The notes beneath the pieces were generated by a model. It had not been told where the DNA came from. It made no database searches and saw only the letters and a list, made by a program, of their open reading frames with translations. 38,716 bases of DNA from an uncultured Veillonella sp. GTDB lineage: Bacteria; Bacillota; Negativicutes; Veillonellales; Veillonellaceae. Position numbers and translations under genes: made by a program. Positions within the stretch are counted from its first letter, which is position 1; each line of letters opens with the position of its first letter. The stretch spans positions 1-38,716 of the forward strand of contig CABSJA010000017.1 in the NCBI GenBank assembly GCA_902477915.1, given 5' to 3'. Of this stretch, positions 1 through 7,959 are shown one piece after another.

Positions 1-118
1 TTTTAGGTGTGGAACGGAAAATGCACCGCGCCATCTTACCTAGCCGCGCAGCACCCGCTGTGTGCGAACTAGACGGACCGATCATAACAGGTCCTATAAT
101 ATCAAAAATACTATTCAT
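1..118 (-). CDS. sdaAB: L-serine dehydratase, iron-sulfur-dependent, beta subunit (5' end only)
   Basis: Only the first 39 codons lie in the window; the rest runs off its left edge. The reading starts MNSIFDIIGPVMIGPSSSHT and continues AGAARLGKMA. This is the highly characteristic N-terminus of the beta subunit of the [4Fe-4S] L-serine ammonia-lyase, with the conserved GPSSSHTAG substrate-loop motif. In this family the enzyme deaminates serine to pyruvate and ammonia, and alpha and beta subunits are usually adjacent genes, so an alpha gene is expected further left. The ATG at 116-118 has an AGAGG ribosome site just upstream and a good promoter at 170-199. The product cannot be checked for completeness. 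Confidence 0.9.
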   Translation of the reverse strand, partial: MNSIFDIIGPVMIGPSSSHTAGAARLGKMARCIFRSTPK

Positions 119-169
119 ACACGCCTCTATATACACATCAACAATGCGAAAAAATCTTACTTTACCTAT

Positions 170-199
170 AGTATAACAATCGATATTGATTACTGTCTA
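170..199 (-). promoter_or_regulatory. Promoter of the serine dehydratase gene
   Basis: On the minus strand, TAGACA (194-199) and TATACT (170-175) are separated by 18 bases. They lie about 50 bases ahead of the ATG at 118. This is a close match to the housekeeping sigma consensus. Confidence 0.6.
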
Positions 200-249
200 T
201 ATGCACATTAGCAGTATTTTTGTACACATACAGAGGACTAAATATATGT

Positions 250-284
250 AAAAAACGCACCTAGAGTATAACCCTAGGTGCGTT
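250..284 (-). terminator. Intrinsic terminator of hcp
   Basis: AACGCACCTAG (254-264) pairs perfectly with CTAGGTGCGTT (274-284) around a 9-base loop. On the minus strand it is followed by six T. It lies 70 bases beyond the hcp stop codon. Confidence 0.85.
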
Positions 285-356
285 ATTTATAACAACAGTC
301 CTAAATCATAAAAGAGAGGGGAAGTAGGACTGTGGTTAATAGATTAATGGATCCGA

Positions 357-1922
357 TTAGCCCAAGATAGCTTTCATGTCAGCTTCTGGAGTTGTAATTG
401 GATGTAATTGGAATTTTTCTACCAAAATGTTCAATACATTGCTGGAGAAGAATTTAGGCAAGGAAGGTCCGATGTAGATGTTGCGGATACCCAATGCCAA
501 CAATGTTAACAAGATACATACCGCTTTTTGTTCGTACCAGGACAATACCAATGTTAATGGCAAGTCGTTTACGTCACATTCAAATGCACCAGCCAAAGCT
601 ACTGCTACTTGAATAGCGGAGTAAGCATCGTTACATTGACCCATATCAAGGATACGAGGGATACCACCGATTTCACCGATGTTAAGGTCGTTGAAACGGA
701 ATTTACCACAAGCCAATGTCAATACTACAGTATCATCTGGAGTTTGTTTTACGAATTCTGTGTAGTAGTTACGGCCTACTTTAGCACCGTCACAACCACC
801 AACTAAGAAGAAGTGTTTGATTGCGCCAGCTTTAACAGCGTCGATTACTTTATCAGCAATGCCCAATACTGTACCATGACCAAAACCAGTAGTTACTTCG
901 TGACCACCGTTGATACCAGTGAATTCTTGAGCTTCTTTGTAGCCGCCCAATTCGATTGCACGGTTGATAACTGCGGAGAAGTCTTTAGTACCGTCTTCTT
1001 TTTCTTCGATGTGTGCACAGCCGTCGAAACCTACCATATCTGTAGTGAAGATATTTTCTCTGTAGTTTTCTTTTGGTGGCATAATGCAGTTTGTAGTGAA
1101 CAAGAATGCGCCAGGAACGTCAACGAATTCTTTTTGTTGGTTTTGCCATGCAGTACCGAAGTTACCTTTTAATTGAGGATGTTTTTTCAATTCAGGGTAA
1201 GCGTGGCAAGGCAACATTTCACCATGAGTATAGATGTTTACACCTTTACCATCAGTTTGGATCAACAATTGTTTCAAGTCGTGAAGGTCATGACCAGTTA
1301 CAACGATGAAAGGACCTGGTTCTACAGTCAAAGGTACTGTAGTTGGTACTGGTGTACCGTAAGATTCTGTATTAGCTTTATCAAGAACAGCCATACATTT
1401 CAAGTTGATTTCGCCGAATTCCATCAAAAGACCAAGCCATTCTTCAGCGCTGTGATCTTTCGCCATTTCTACTAAACCTTTAACGAACCAAGCGTCAACG
1501 TCAGCATCATGGAAACCAAGGCGAGCAGCATGCCATGCATATGCAGCCATACCACGCATACCTAACAACAATGTGGAACGAAGAGATACGATATCTTCTT
1601 CACCTTTCCACAATTGTTCCCAATCGAAGTTTTGTTGAGTGCTGTCCACTTGTGCATGGTAAGCGTTTACTTCGTCGATGAACGCTTGAACGCGATCTTC
1701 AGAGAAGTTAACGTTTGTTACACACATGAACAAACCACGCATTAAATAATCGATACCTTCTTTAGTGTGGCCTTTTACGTCTAAAGCGCGAGCCAAGCCA
1801 ACTAAAGCAGCAGTTAATTCGTCTTGTAAGTTAGCAACTGGTGCAGTTTTACCACATACACCTTGTACAGTACAGCCGCCTGGTGCAGCAGATTGTTCGC
1901 ATTGATAACAGAACATGCTCAT
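357..1922 (-). CDS. hcp: Hydroxylamine reductase / hybrid cluster protein
   Basis: This 521-residue protein opens with four cysteines spaced C5-x2-C8-x8-C17-x5-C23, the proximal cubane-cluster ligands of hybrid cluster proteins from strict anaerobes. E. coli-type enzymes use a longer spacing. Further conserved segments visible are FGHGTVLG, FLVGGCDGAK, TLACGKFRF and LVLSWYEQKAV, which carry hybrid-cluster ligands. The family reduces NO (and hydroxylamine in vitro) and protects anaerobes from nitrosative stress in the cytoplasm. No hcr-type reductase gene is adjacent, so the electron donor is not visible here. It is transcribed divergently from a Crp/Fnr-type regulator at 2197, which is the obvious candidate controller. 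A GGAGG site precedes the ATG, and a terminator at 250-284 ends a single-gene unit. Confidence 0.96.
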   Translation of the reverse strand: MSMFCYQCEQSAAPGGCTVQGVCGKTAPVANLQDELTAALVGLARALDVKGHTKEGIDYLMRGLFMCVTNVNFSEDRVQAFIDEVNAYHAQVDSTQQNFDWEQLWKGEEDIVSLRSTLLLGMRGMAAYAWHAARLGFHDADVDAWFVKGLVEMAKDHSAEEWLGLLMEFGEINLKCMAVLDKANTESYGTPVPTTVPLTVEPGPFIVVTGHDLHDLKQLLIQTDGKGVNIYTHGEMLPCHAYPELKKHPQLKGNFGTAWQNQQKEFVDVPGAFLFTTNCIMPPKENYRENIFTTDMVGFDGCAHIEEKEDGTKDFSAVINRAIELGGYKEAQEFTGINGGHEVTTGFGHGTVLGIADKVIDAVKAGAIKHFFLVGGCDGAKVGRNYYTEFVKQTPDDTVVLTLACGKFRFNDLNIGEIGGIPRILDMGQCNDAYSAIQVAVALAGAFECDVNDLPLTLVLSWYEQKAVCILLTLLALGIRNIYIGPSLPKFFSSNVLNILVEKFQLHPITTPEADMKAILG

Positions 1923-1966
1923 TTAAAAATCCTCCTTTGCGAGACTTCCTCGCATTCAAGCTAGAT

Positions 1967-2003
1967 AATATAAAACCTATACATTACACTGATGAATTAT
2001 CAG
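1967..2003 (-). promoter_or_regulatory. Candidate hcp promoter with a Crp/Fnr-like operator
   Basis: CTGAT-GAATT-ATCAG (1989-2003) is a perfect 5-bp inverted repeat resembling the TTGAT/ATCAA half-sites of Fnr-family proteins, but with a 5-base instead of a 4-base spacer. A -10-like TATATT lies at 1967-1972 on the minus strand. This places the repeat near -36 to -38 from the predicted start, close to the class II activator position. There is no good -35, as expected for an activated promoter. A second possible -10, TATACT, lies at 2027-2032. Confidence 0.4.
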
Positions 2004-2119
2004 GTGTCTGATTGATTACATTTGAAAGTATAACGTAAAGATGATACAATTTCTGTAGCTTGAGCAACAAATAAAAAACTTTTTCAAAATTTTTACCTAG
2101 CTCCCCTTGTGGAACAGGT

Positions 2120-2133
2120 AGGTCATTTGACCT
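2120..2133. promoter_or_regulatory. Palindrome upstream of the Crp/Fnr regulator
   Basis: AGGTCA-TT-TGACCT is a 6-bp perfect inverted repeat 63 bases upstream of the regulator's ATG. It is operator-like. It does not resemble the repeat nearer hcp, so it may serve another protein or autoregulation. Confidence 0.35.
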
Positions 2134-2196
2134 TATACTATTATTATACAATAATCATTTAAATTTACTATAGACTTCGTCACATCGGAGGTGCTC

Positions 2197-2922
2197 ATGA
2201 AGCAAATACTTTCAAATGATATTATCAACCAATATCTACCTACCCTAATTAAATGTCCTTTATTTAATAAGCTGGGCGAACCTGAACTACGCAGCTATTT
2301 ACATAATGCGAAGGTTATTGTGCATAGCTATAAGAAAAATGATTTTATTGCCCTCTCTGGGGATCCTATGGAAGGCATTGGGGTTATTCTCGAAGGCAGT
2401 GCGTTACTGACACGTGAAAATGTTATGGGCCAACGCGTTATTATGGCTAATCTTGAACAGTCTGATATTTTTGGTGAAGCATTACTATTTAGTAAACAAC
2501 CATTATGGCCTGCTACGATTAAAGCTACAAAGGTTAGTAAAATTATGTTCATTCCTCTTGAAACATTTATTGATACATTGCCTGATTGCCAACAATGCCA
2601 AACAAAAATCTTATCCAACCTATTGGAGGACTTGTCTGAAAAAGCGATTCTCCTCACAAGAAAGGTTCATTATCTTACCTTGAAAGGTATGCGCGAGAAG
2701 ATTTTCGCATACTTAACAGACATTTATAAACGTCAACAGTCTACAACAATCCATTTGCCACATAACCGTGAGCAAATGGCAGAGGTACTCAATGTATCTC
2801 GCACAGCACTTAGCCGCGAACTCGGCCGCCTAAGAGATGAAGGCATTATCGATATTACAGGTCGCACGGTAACGTTAAAAGATATTGAAGGAATTGAAGA
2901 ATTTGGTTTTAATAGTTTCTAA
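2197..2922 (+). CDS. Crp/Fnr-family transcriptional regulator, probable regulator of hcp
   Basis: A 241-residue protein. Residues about 20-130 form a cyclic-nucleotide-binding-like beta barrel (PLFNKLGEPELRSYL, GVILEGSALL, DIFGEALLF). A helical linker follows. A C-terminal winged helix contains the recognition segment REQMAEVLNVSRTALSRELG, typical of Crp/Fnr proteins. The N-terminus lacks the cysteine cluster of Fnr, so it probably does not sense oxygen through an Fnr-type cluster; a haem- or ligand-sensing HcpR-like role is an inference from its position divergent to hcp. I chose ATG 2197 because the in-frame GTG at 2191 overlaps the GGAGG ribosome site (2187-2191). It ends 64 bases before a shared terminator. 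Confidence 0.88.
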   Translation: MKQILSNDIINQYLPTLIKCPLFNKLGEPELRSYLHNAKVIVHSYKKNDFIALSGDPMEGIGVILEGSALLTRENVMGQRVIMANLEQSDIFGEALLFSKQPLWPATIKATKVSKIMFIPLETFIDTLPDCQQCQTKILSNLLEDLSEKAILLTRKVHYLTLKGMREKIFAYLTDIYKRQQSTTIHLPHNREQMAEVLNVSRTALSRELGRLRDEGIIDITGRTVTLKDIEGIEEFGFNSF

Positions 2923-2986
2923 CATGTAACCAAATCGTCGTTTCTAATAAATAATACAATTATTCTTTCTAACATATAATCAAACG

Positions 2987-3022
2987 AAAAAGGTCTCCCT
3001 AGATCATCTAGGGAGACCTTTT
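2987..3022. terminator. Bidirectional terminator between convergent genes
   Basis: AGGTCTCCCTAGA (2991-3003) pairs perfectly with 3007-3019 around TCA, flanked by A-tract and T-tract. It serves the regulator on the plus strand and the 613-residue protein on the minus strand. Confidence 0.9.
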
Positions 3023-3047
3023 ATAGTTTAATTATTTTCTTTGGTTA

Positions 3048-4889
3048 TTAGAACCAATGAGATAAATCGAATTCTTCACCAATAGTTGCTTTCACATGAG
3101 CACGGCCTAAGTAAAGGCCAAGCAATGTTAAGCTGATTTTAGACATCGGCGTATGATCAAATACATCCGCTAAATCTAGTAGAACTGGAGAAATATCATC
3201 CATAATATCACGTGCTTCTTGACCTCTGAAAGCAGTCGGTTTACTCTTCATAAGCGCAATGAGATCACGTTGAACCATAGAATCAGAAATACGAGTTTGT
3301 CTAAAGAAACGAGGTGCTAAAGACTCGTCAACTAACGCCAATTTATAAAGATTGGAATTCAAGCTACGCACCACATAACGTGGATCAACGCCATGACCAT
3401 CAGTAGCACGGAAGAGTTCCTCCTTGGAGAAGCCACGATAGTTGAACACAAATGGATAGGAATTGGATAACACTTGAGCTAATGTAATTGGTTCGCGTTC
3501 CTCTTGCGTACAGCGTAAATAGTCTAGCTGGCGGTAGAAAGAATTGTTTTGAGGCAAATCAGAAATGAATGGCTCAATATATTTTTCTACATAATGTTGG
3601 AAGTGAATCAATCCATAGTTATTAGAGTTTCTAGAGTATTGTAATAATAGGGTCAATGCCATAACTTGGAAATGACCTAGCGTTAAATGTGGCAATACGC
3701 GTAACGCATCAAAGGCTACAAGGTACGGTGTACTAGACTTAGGCGATTGTACTACATCTAGGAATGCACCTAACGCAGCGGATTTCATCCACTCTGTATT
3801 CGTAGCAGCATACGCCTTTTGCATACTCATTAATGCTTCTTGAATAACAATATTGTCTAAAAGTGCGTTAACTTCAGCTAACTTTGTAATATTAAGTGCT
3901 GCTAACGCATCTCTTGTAATAGATTCCACATAATGTTGTGTATCACCATGTAATACACCAAAAGCATGAACAAATGGTGCAATCGCTAACTCAACACATT
4001 TGTCTTCATGTGCCGCTTTAGCCCATTGCCCTGTAGGTACCTCTTCTTCAACCATACTAGCTGCCGCTAATTGTGCCTCTATTTCAGAAGCGTCAAACAA
4101 GCGCGTTTCATCCAATACAGATGGACCTTCTGCTGTTTGTACCTCATCGGCACCACCAATCATTTGCGTAACATCTATATTCTCAGCTTCATCAGCTTCT
4201 AAGGCTTCTACAGATTCGCCCATAGCAATCGTATCTTCTACGGAATTAGCACGATTACGAATTTCATCTGTTACTGCATCGAGAACAATGGTCTTATCCA
4301 TCAATGGAGTAGCATTATGCTCAACATTTTGAAGTCTATTAGCTGAAACAGCGGACATTACAATAGTTTCATCCATACCAGATGTTTTTGGAGTAGATAC
4401 TGCCTCCTCTTGGGAAACAGATTCTTGTTGAATCAATTCGCCAGAAACAGTGGAATCTTGAACAGGTTCCTGTTCTTCCAAGATTGGTTTACCAGACTCT
4501 GACTGAGTTGACTCTGCATGATGACCTAATGCTAATGAATATCCTGTAGAGGAATCTTCAACATGTAATTGATTACCATCTCGTCGATTATAGGATGTAT
4601 CTTCATGATTCACCATAGATTCAGAAGTTTCGGAATCCTTATTGTCCTCCATAATGGAGGCCGTATATACATTGGTTCCACCTTCATGTGTAACCGTTAC
4701 ATCCCCTACCTTGGATTCATTAACGGACCTTTCTTTATGATGTTCACTTTCAGGCTTAGTAACAGATCTATCACGATGCTCATGTTTCGATTGGCTTTCA
4801 CCATCATTACGATTAAAAACAGCGTAACAAATAGCAAAAAATCCGAGCGCCACAACGGCTAATACAAAATACGGTATTACGTTTGACAT
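3048..4889 (-). CDS. Membrane-anchored protein with repeated D-x-T-I motifs and helical C-terminal domain
   Basis: A 613-residue protein with no function I can assign. Residues 6-25 form one hydrophobic segment with few charges before it, so the remaining protein could face either side. Residues about 28-290 are a low-complexity, acidic, Ser/Thr/Glu-rich linker. Inside it a short motif recurs at 172 (MDETIVMSAV), 197 (MDKTIVLDAV), 217 (VEDTIAMGES), 237 (NIDVTQMIGG) and 259 (LDETRLFDAS), every 20-25 residues. Residues about 293-613 look like a compact helical domain without recognisable catalytic residues. It vaguely recalls the family named LPO_1073/Vpar_1526, but that is from memory only. 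It starts 9 bases after the YwlG-like gene stop, and its ribosome site GGGGG overlaps that stop, so the two are probably translationally coupled. Confidence 0.8.
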   Translation of the reverse strand: MSNVIPYFVLAVVALGFFAICYAVFNRNDGESQSKHEHRDRSVTKPESEHHKERSVNESKVGDVTVTHEGGTNVYTASIMEDNKDSETSESMVNHEDTSYNRRDGNQLHVEDSSTGYSLALGHHAESTQSESGKPILEEQEPVQDSTVSGELIQQESVSQEEAVSTPKTSGMDETIVMSAVSANRLQNVEHNATPLMDKTIVLDAVTDEIRNRANSVEDTIAMGESVEALEADEAENIDVTQMIGGADEVQTAEGPSVLDETRLFDASEIEAQLAAASMVEEEVPTGQWAKAAHEDKCVELAIAPFVHAFGVLHGDTQHYVESITRDALAALNITKLAEVNALLDNIVIQEALMSMQKAYAATNTEWMKSAALGAFLDVVQSPKSSTPYLVAFDALRVLPHLTLGHFQVMALTLLLQYSRNSNNYGLIHFQHYVEKYIEPFISDLPQNNSFYRQLDYLRCTQEEREPITLAQVLSNSYPFVFNYRGFSKEELFRATDGHGVDPRYVVRSLNSNLYKLALVDESLAPRFFRQTRISDSMVQRDLIALMKSKPTAFRGQEARDIMDDISPVLLDLADVFDHTPMSKISLTLLGLYLGRAHVKATIGEEFDLSHWF

Positions 4890-4898
4890 ACTAACCCC

Positions 4899-5450
4899 CT
4901 ACATCAACGCTTCATTATATGCAGCACGTTCACCACCAATGCTCTTAGGTCGAACACGACAAGCTGTTACATGGGCCCCACCAATTTCTTTAATACTGAG
5001 TCGCACTGGTACGGTAACATGTTTCATGTGCATGCCTATAAAAGTATCCCCAATATCGATACCAGCATCAGCTTTAATAAATTCAACCATCACTGGATCT
5101 TCAAAACGTTCATAAGCAGTAACAGCCATAGCTCCACCTGCATGACGTTGAGGCACTACATTAACCTCTTCCTCCCATGTTACCGCGCTACGTTCCATAA
5201 CAAGCGCACGATTAATATGTTCGCAGCATTGAACCGCCAAATTAAGACCTTTAGCTTTAACAGCTTTATATATTTCATCAAATAAGACCTGAGCCACATC
5301 AATGTGGGAATCAGTGCCTATTTTCTTACCCATAACTTCGCTAGTGGAACAACCCACAACGAATAATTGACCTTCTCGAACCTTTGCCAAATCGAGTAAT
5401 TCAGCCATCGCTGTGCGCACTGACTGACGAATAGTTTCTACAGAAGTCAT
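4899..5450 (-). CDS. YwlG / TIGR01440 (DUF436) family protein
   Basis: A 183-residue protein matching the UPF0340/YwlG family throughout. It shows VVGCSTSEVMGKKIG, AVQCCEHINRALV, VVPQRHAGGA, DPVMVEFIKADAGIDIGDTFIGMH and a C-terminal RPKSIGGERA. The length is normal for the family. The biochemical function is not established, and the conserved Cys-Cys-Glu-His is suggestive of a thiol or metal site. In many Firmicutes the gene sits near glyA or rpiB, which is not the case here. It is the first gene of a two-gene unit with the 613-residue protein. GAGG lies 8 bases before the ATG, and the promoter at 5474-5502 has a 17-base spacer. Confidence 0.9.
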   Translation of the reverse strand: MTSVETIRQSVRTAMAELLDLAKVREGQLFVVGCSTSEVMGKKIGTDSHIDVAQVLFDEIYKAVKAKGLNLAVQCCEHINRALVMERSAVTWEEEVNVVPQRHAGGAMAVTAYERFEDPVMVEFIKADAGIDIGDTFIGMHMKHVTVPVRLSIKEIGGAHVTACRVRPKSIGGERAAYNEALM

Positions 5451-5473
5451 GATATCGCCTCACTCACTTTGAA

Positions 5474-5502
5474 TGTATAAATCTATATGTATATTATCAC
5501 AA
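5474..5502 (-). promoter_or_regulatory. Promoter of the ywlG-like unit
   Basis: On the minus strand TTGTGA (5497-5502) and TATACA (5474-5479) are separated by exactly 17 bases, 23 bases ahead of the ATG. Confidence 0.65.
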
Positions 5503-5667
5503 AATGGACAGAATCGGTAGACTTTACTCTACGCAATACTAGTGAACATTACATAAGACTATAGTAATTATAAAAGTAGTTTTATTTATTACTATCATAC
5601 TAATAAACAATGTAATAATCATTAAATATATACATTACAGTGATACATATAGATTTTCTACAAATAA

Positions 5668-5695
5668 AAAGAGGCTTGCAAATGCAAGCCTCTTT
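5668..5695. terminator. Terminator of the fumarase operon
   Basis: AAAGAGGCTTGCA (5668-5680) pairs perfectly with TGCAAGCCTCTTT (5683-5695) across two loop bases; in RNA the inner bases would open to form a larger loop. It ends the fumarase genes on the minus strand. Confidence 0.88.
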
Positions 5696-5714
5696 TAATC
5701 ACTCAACGGTGATA

Positions 5715-6275
5715 TTAGATTTTTCTGTAAGGTTTTTGACCTTGTTCGTAGAAGTTGTTACCTTCAGTATCGCCAACTACGATGCAAGGGAAATCTTCAA
5801 CTGTCAATTCAGCCAAAGCTTCTGGACCAAGTTCACCATAAGCAAGTACTTCGTATTTTTTGATGGATTTTGCAATCAATGCTGCAGCGCCACCAACTGC
5901 TGCGAAGTATGTGCAACCATTTTTCTTCATGGATTCAACTACTGCTGGTTTACGGGAACCTTTACCGATCATGCCTTTGATACCTTGATCAAGCATTGTT
6001 GGTGTGTAAGCGTCCATACGACCAGAAGTTGTAGGACCAGCGGAACCAATTGGGTCACCAGGTTTTGCAGGTGTTGGGCCAAGGTAGTAAACGAATTTGT
6101 TAGTCCAATCGATTGGTAATTTTTCACCGCGTGCTAAAGCTTCAGTCATAACTTTATGAGCAGCGTCACGAGCGGAGTAAATTTTGCCAGTGATAAGAAC
6201 GCTATCACCAACTTTTAATTTACGGGAAAACTCTTCATTATATTCTTCAGTATTAATGCGAATTGTTTCAGCCAT
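5715..6275 (-). CDS. fumB: Fumarate hydratase class I, beta subunit (C-terminal type)
   Basis: A 186-residue protein corresponding to the C-terminal swivelling domain of iron-sulfur fumarases. Seen are GDSVLITGKIYSARDAAHK, YYLGPTPAKPGDPIGSAGPT and TSGRMD. It also has MIGKGSRKP and the GGAAAL loop, all family-typical. It works with the alpha subunit encoded 19 bases upstream to interconvert fumarate and malate. In lactate-fermenting Veillonella this step lies on the reductive route from oxaloacetate to succinate and propionate (established metabolism; genus inferred). Tartrate dehydratase subunits are close relatives and cannot be excluded from sequence alone. GGAGG precedes the ATG, and a strong terminator follows. 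Confidence 0.9.
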   Translation of the reverse strand: MAETIRINTEEYNEEFSRKLKVGDSVLITGKIYSARDAAHKVMTEALARGEKLPIDWTNKFVYYLGPTPAKPGDPIGSAGPTTSGRMDAYTPTMLDQGIKGMIGKGSRKPAVVESMKKNGCTYFAAVGGAAALIAKSIKKYEVLAYGELGPEALAELTVEDFPCIVVGDTEGNNFYEQGQKPYRKI

Positions 6276-6294
6276 TGTAATTACCTCCTACCGA

Positions 6295-7137
6295 TTAAAG
6301 TACTACGTGTTTATGACGAGCAGCATGACACATAATAGTAACAGCAACAGGAAGGCCGGCGATATGAGTTGCACCCCATTCGATGTTTACACCGATACAA
6401 GTTGTTGTGCCGCCCAATTGTGGACCGATACCAGTTTTGTTAACCATTTCCAAAATTTCTTCTTCCAATTTTGCATACTCAGGATCTTTGTGAGGAGTGC
6501 TAATATCGCGAAGCAAAGCTTTTTTGGACATAACAGCTGCTTGGTCCATAGTACCACCAATACCTACGCCAAGTACGATTGGAGGGCATGGGTTAGGGCC
6601 AGCATGTTTTACGATTTCAAGAACTGCATTTTTAACGCCTTCAACGCCATCTGCAGGTACCAACATAGCTACGTCAGATTTGTTTTCGGAACCGAAACCT
6701 TTAAGTTCTACGTTGATTTCTACTTTATCGCCAGGAACGATATCGATGTAAATGATTGCAGGTGTATTGTTTTGAGTGTTTTTACGGTTGAACAATGGTT
6801 CTGCTACAACGGATTTACGAAGGTAACCTTCTACATAGCCTTGAGCAACACCTTCATTGATAGCTTCTTTAAGATCGCCACCAACAAAATGTACGTCTTG
6901 ACCTACTTCTAAGAATACCAATGTCATACCAGTATCTTGGCAGTATGGACGATCTTCAGCATCAGCAATTTCTGCATTTTTGATGATTTGATCGAGAACG
7001 ATGCAACCAACTGGAGACTCTTCTGTTTCACGGCCTTTTTTCAAGCCTTCATAGATGTCTTTTGGCAAGTGGTAAGCTGCGTCCATACACATTTGACGGA
7101 CTGTTTTTGTGATTTCAGATACTTGAATCTCGCGCAA
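6295..7137 (-). CDS. fumA: Fumarate hydratase class I, alpha subunit
   Basis: A 280-residue catalytic subunit. Conserved cysteines expected to ligate the [4Fe-4S] cluster are seen in RPYCQDTGM, PNPCPPIVLGVGIGGT and GGTTTCIGV. The start is a TTG at 7135-7137: there is no in-frame ATG nearby, and GAGGAGGG (7145-7152) stands at the right distance. It is the first gene of a two-gene operon with the beta subunit. The upstream region holds a 20-bp palindrome (7212-7231) beside a possible -10, so expression may be controlled by a DNA-binding protein. L-tartrate dehydratase alpha is the main alternative identity. Confidence 0.9.
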   Translation of the reverse strand: MREIQVSEITKTVRQMCMDAAYHLPKDIYEGLKKGRETEESPVGCIVLDQIIKNAEIADAEDRPYCQDTGMTLVFLEVGQDVHFVGGDLKEAINEGVAQGYVEGYLRKSVVAEPLFNRKNTQNNTPAIIYIDIVPGDKVEINVELKGFGSENKSDVAMLVPADGVEGVKNAVLEIVKHAGPNPCPPIVLGVGIGGTMDQAAVMSKKALLRDISTPHKDPEYAKLEEEILEMVNKTGIGPQLGGTTTCIGVNIEWGATHIAGLPVAVTIMCHAARHKHVVL

Positions 7138-7211
7138 GATAATCCCTCCTCAGGAACATAGTTGAATATTAATTCTAATTACCGTGAGATAACTTTTTTC
7201 TCTCAAGTATA

Positions 7212-7231
7212 ATGAGATATATGTATCTCAT
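7212..7231. promoter_or_regulatory. Palindromic operator-like site upstream of the fumarase genes
   Basis: ATGAGATA-TATG-TATCTCAT has 8-bp perfect arms. Further GAGATA/GAGATT half-sites occur nearby (7183-7190 and about 7239-7244). A possible minus-strand -10 (TATACT, 7206-7211) abuts it, a layout expected for a repressor or activator site. Confidence 0.45.
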
Positions 7232-7836
7232 ATACATCGAGATTAACTCTATGCATCAATCGTAACACACAATATACAGGCTTTCAACGGCTCAACTATA
7301 CAGTTTTCTCAATGCTTTTTCATATTTTGAGAATAATTTTCATGAATATTGTTGTATATATTTCGGCATGTCACCATCACTTTTTTACCGTTTCCCGCAT
7401 CCCAAAAATCACTTCAGCGATGTGATAAAAGTCATAGTTAATCATAGGTTAAAAGTATTTTTATACTCTATATCACAATCGACTTTTAGAGGTAAGAATT
7501 AGGTTAAAAGTACCTTATAAATGCAGAGTATATCTAAGATGATGAATACACTTTTAAGCTACTTGATATTACTTTTCAAATAAAAGGTTTAAACTTTTTT
7601 ACAATGCATATGTATACCGATTATATTCAATATACTTATATTGCTAACTCTTAAGAAAATATACATTATGAATCCCCTATAAATATAGGAATTATCTATG
7701 TTTATTCATCTCTATAGATTATATTAATTTTAATGACTTGCTTATCACTATTTTTGATAAGTGATTTTTTGTATAAAGTTATGTGTTTTAGTCATAATTA
7801 ACGCCTTTTGATTTATAGTAATTTTAAAAAAAACGC
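7232..7836. other. Long AT-rich intergenic region with short repeats, no gene seen
   Basis: About 600 bases without a credible reading frame on either strand. It contains TAGGTTAAAAGTA twice as a direct repeat (7445-7457 and 7500-7512). It also has inverted TTCTCAA/TTGAGAA (7306-7312 and 7327-7333) and several AAAAGTC/GACTTTT elements around 7420-7490. A weak stem CTTATCA/TGATAAG (7741-7747 and 7755-7761) is followed by TGATTTTTT, which might be a terminator for a short plus-strand transcript. No tRNA-like or known RNA fold was recognised. Confidence 0.5.
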
Positions 7837-7865
7837 TTGCTTTTATAATTAATCTAACATATAAT
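7837..7865 (+). promoter_or_regulatory. Strong promoter of the tRNA cluster
   Basis: TTGCTT (7837-7842), a 17-base spacer and a perfect TATAAT (7860-7865), 14 bases before the first tRNA. Confidence 0.85.
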
Positions 7866-7879
7866 AACAATCGTACCAT

Positions 7880-7955
7880 TCCTCGATAGCTCAGTTGGTA
7901 GAGCAATCGGCTGTTAACCGATCGGTCGTAGGTTCGAGTCCTACTCGAGGAGCCA
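7880..7955 (+). tRNA. tRNA-Asn (anticodon GTT)
   Basis: A 76-base cloverleaf. Acceptor TCCTCGA pairs with TCGAGGA, the D arm is AGCTCAGTTGGTAGAGC, the anticodon loop is CTGTTAA, and the T arm contains GGTTCGAGTCC. The 3' CCA is encoded. First of three tandem tRNAs. Confidence 0.96.
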
Positions 7956-7959
7956 TTCT

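Noticed and set aside
357..1922. Several long open frames opposite hcp, atpD, atpA and other genes
   Set aside because: They are antisense to well recognised proteins, lack ribosome sites and have Cys/Phe/Ser-rich translations typical of antisense frames.
2191..2196. GTG start for the Crp/Fnr regulator
   Set aside because: It overlaps the GGAGG ribosome site that is correctly spaced for the ATG at 2197.
5715..7137. L-tartrate dehydratase as the identity of the two subunits
   Set aside because: The families are close, but no tartrate transporter or regulator is nearby and fumarase fits the expected metabolism; kept as an alternative only.
7342..7425. Possible 27-codon reading frame starting ATG at about 7344
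   Set aside because: No ribosome site, odd composition with consecutive His and Phe, and no similarity to anything recognised.
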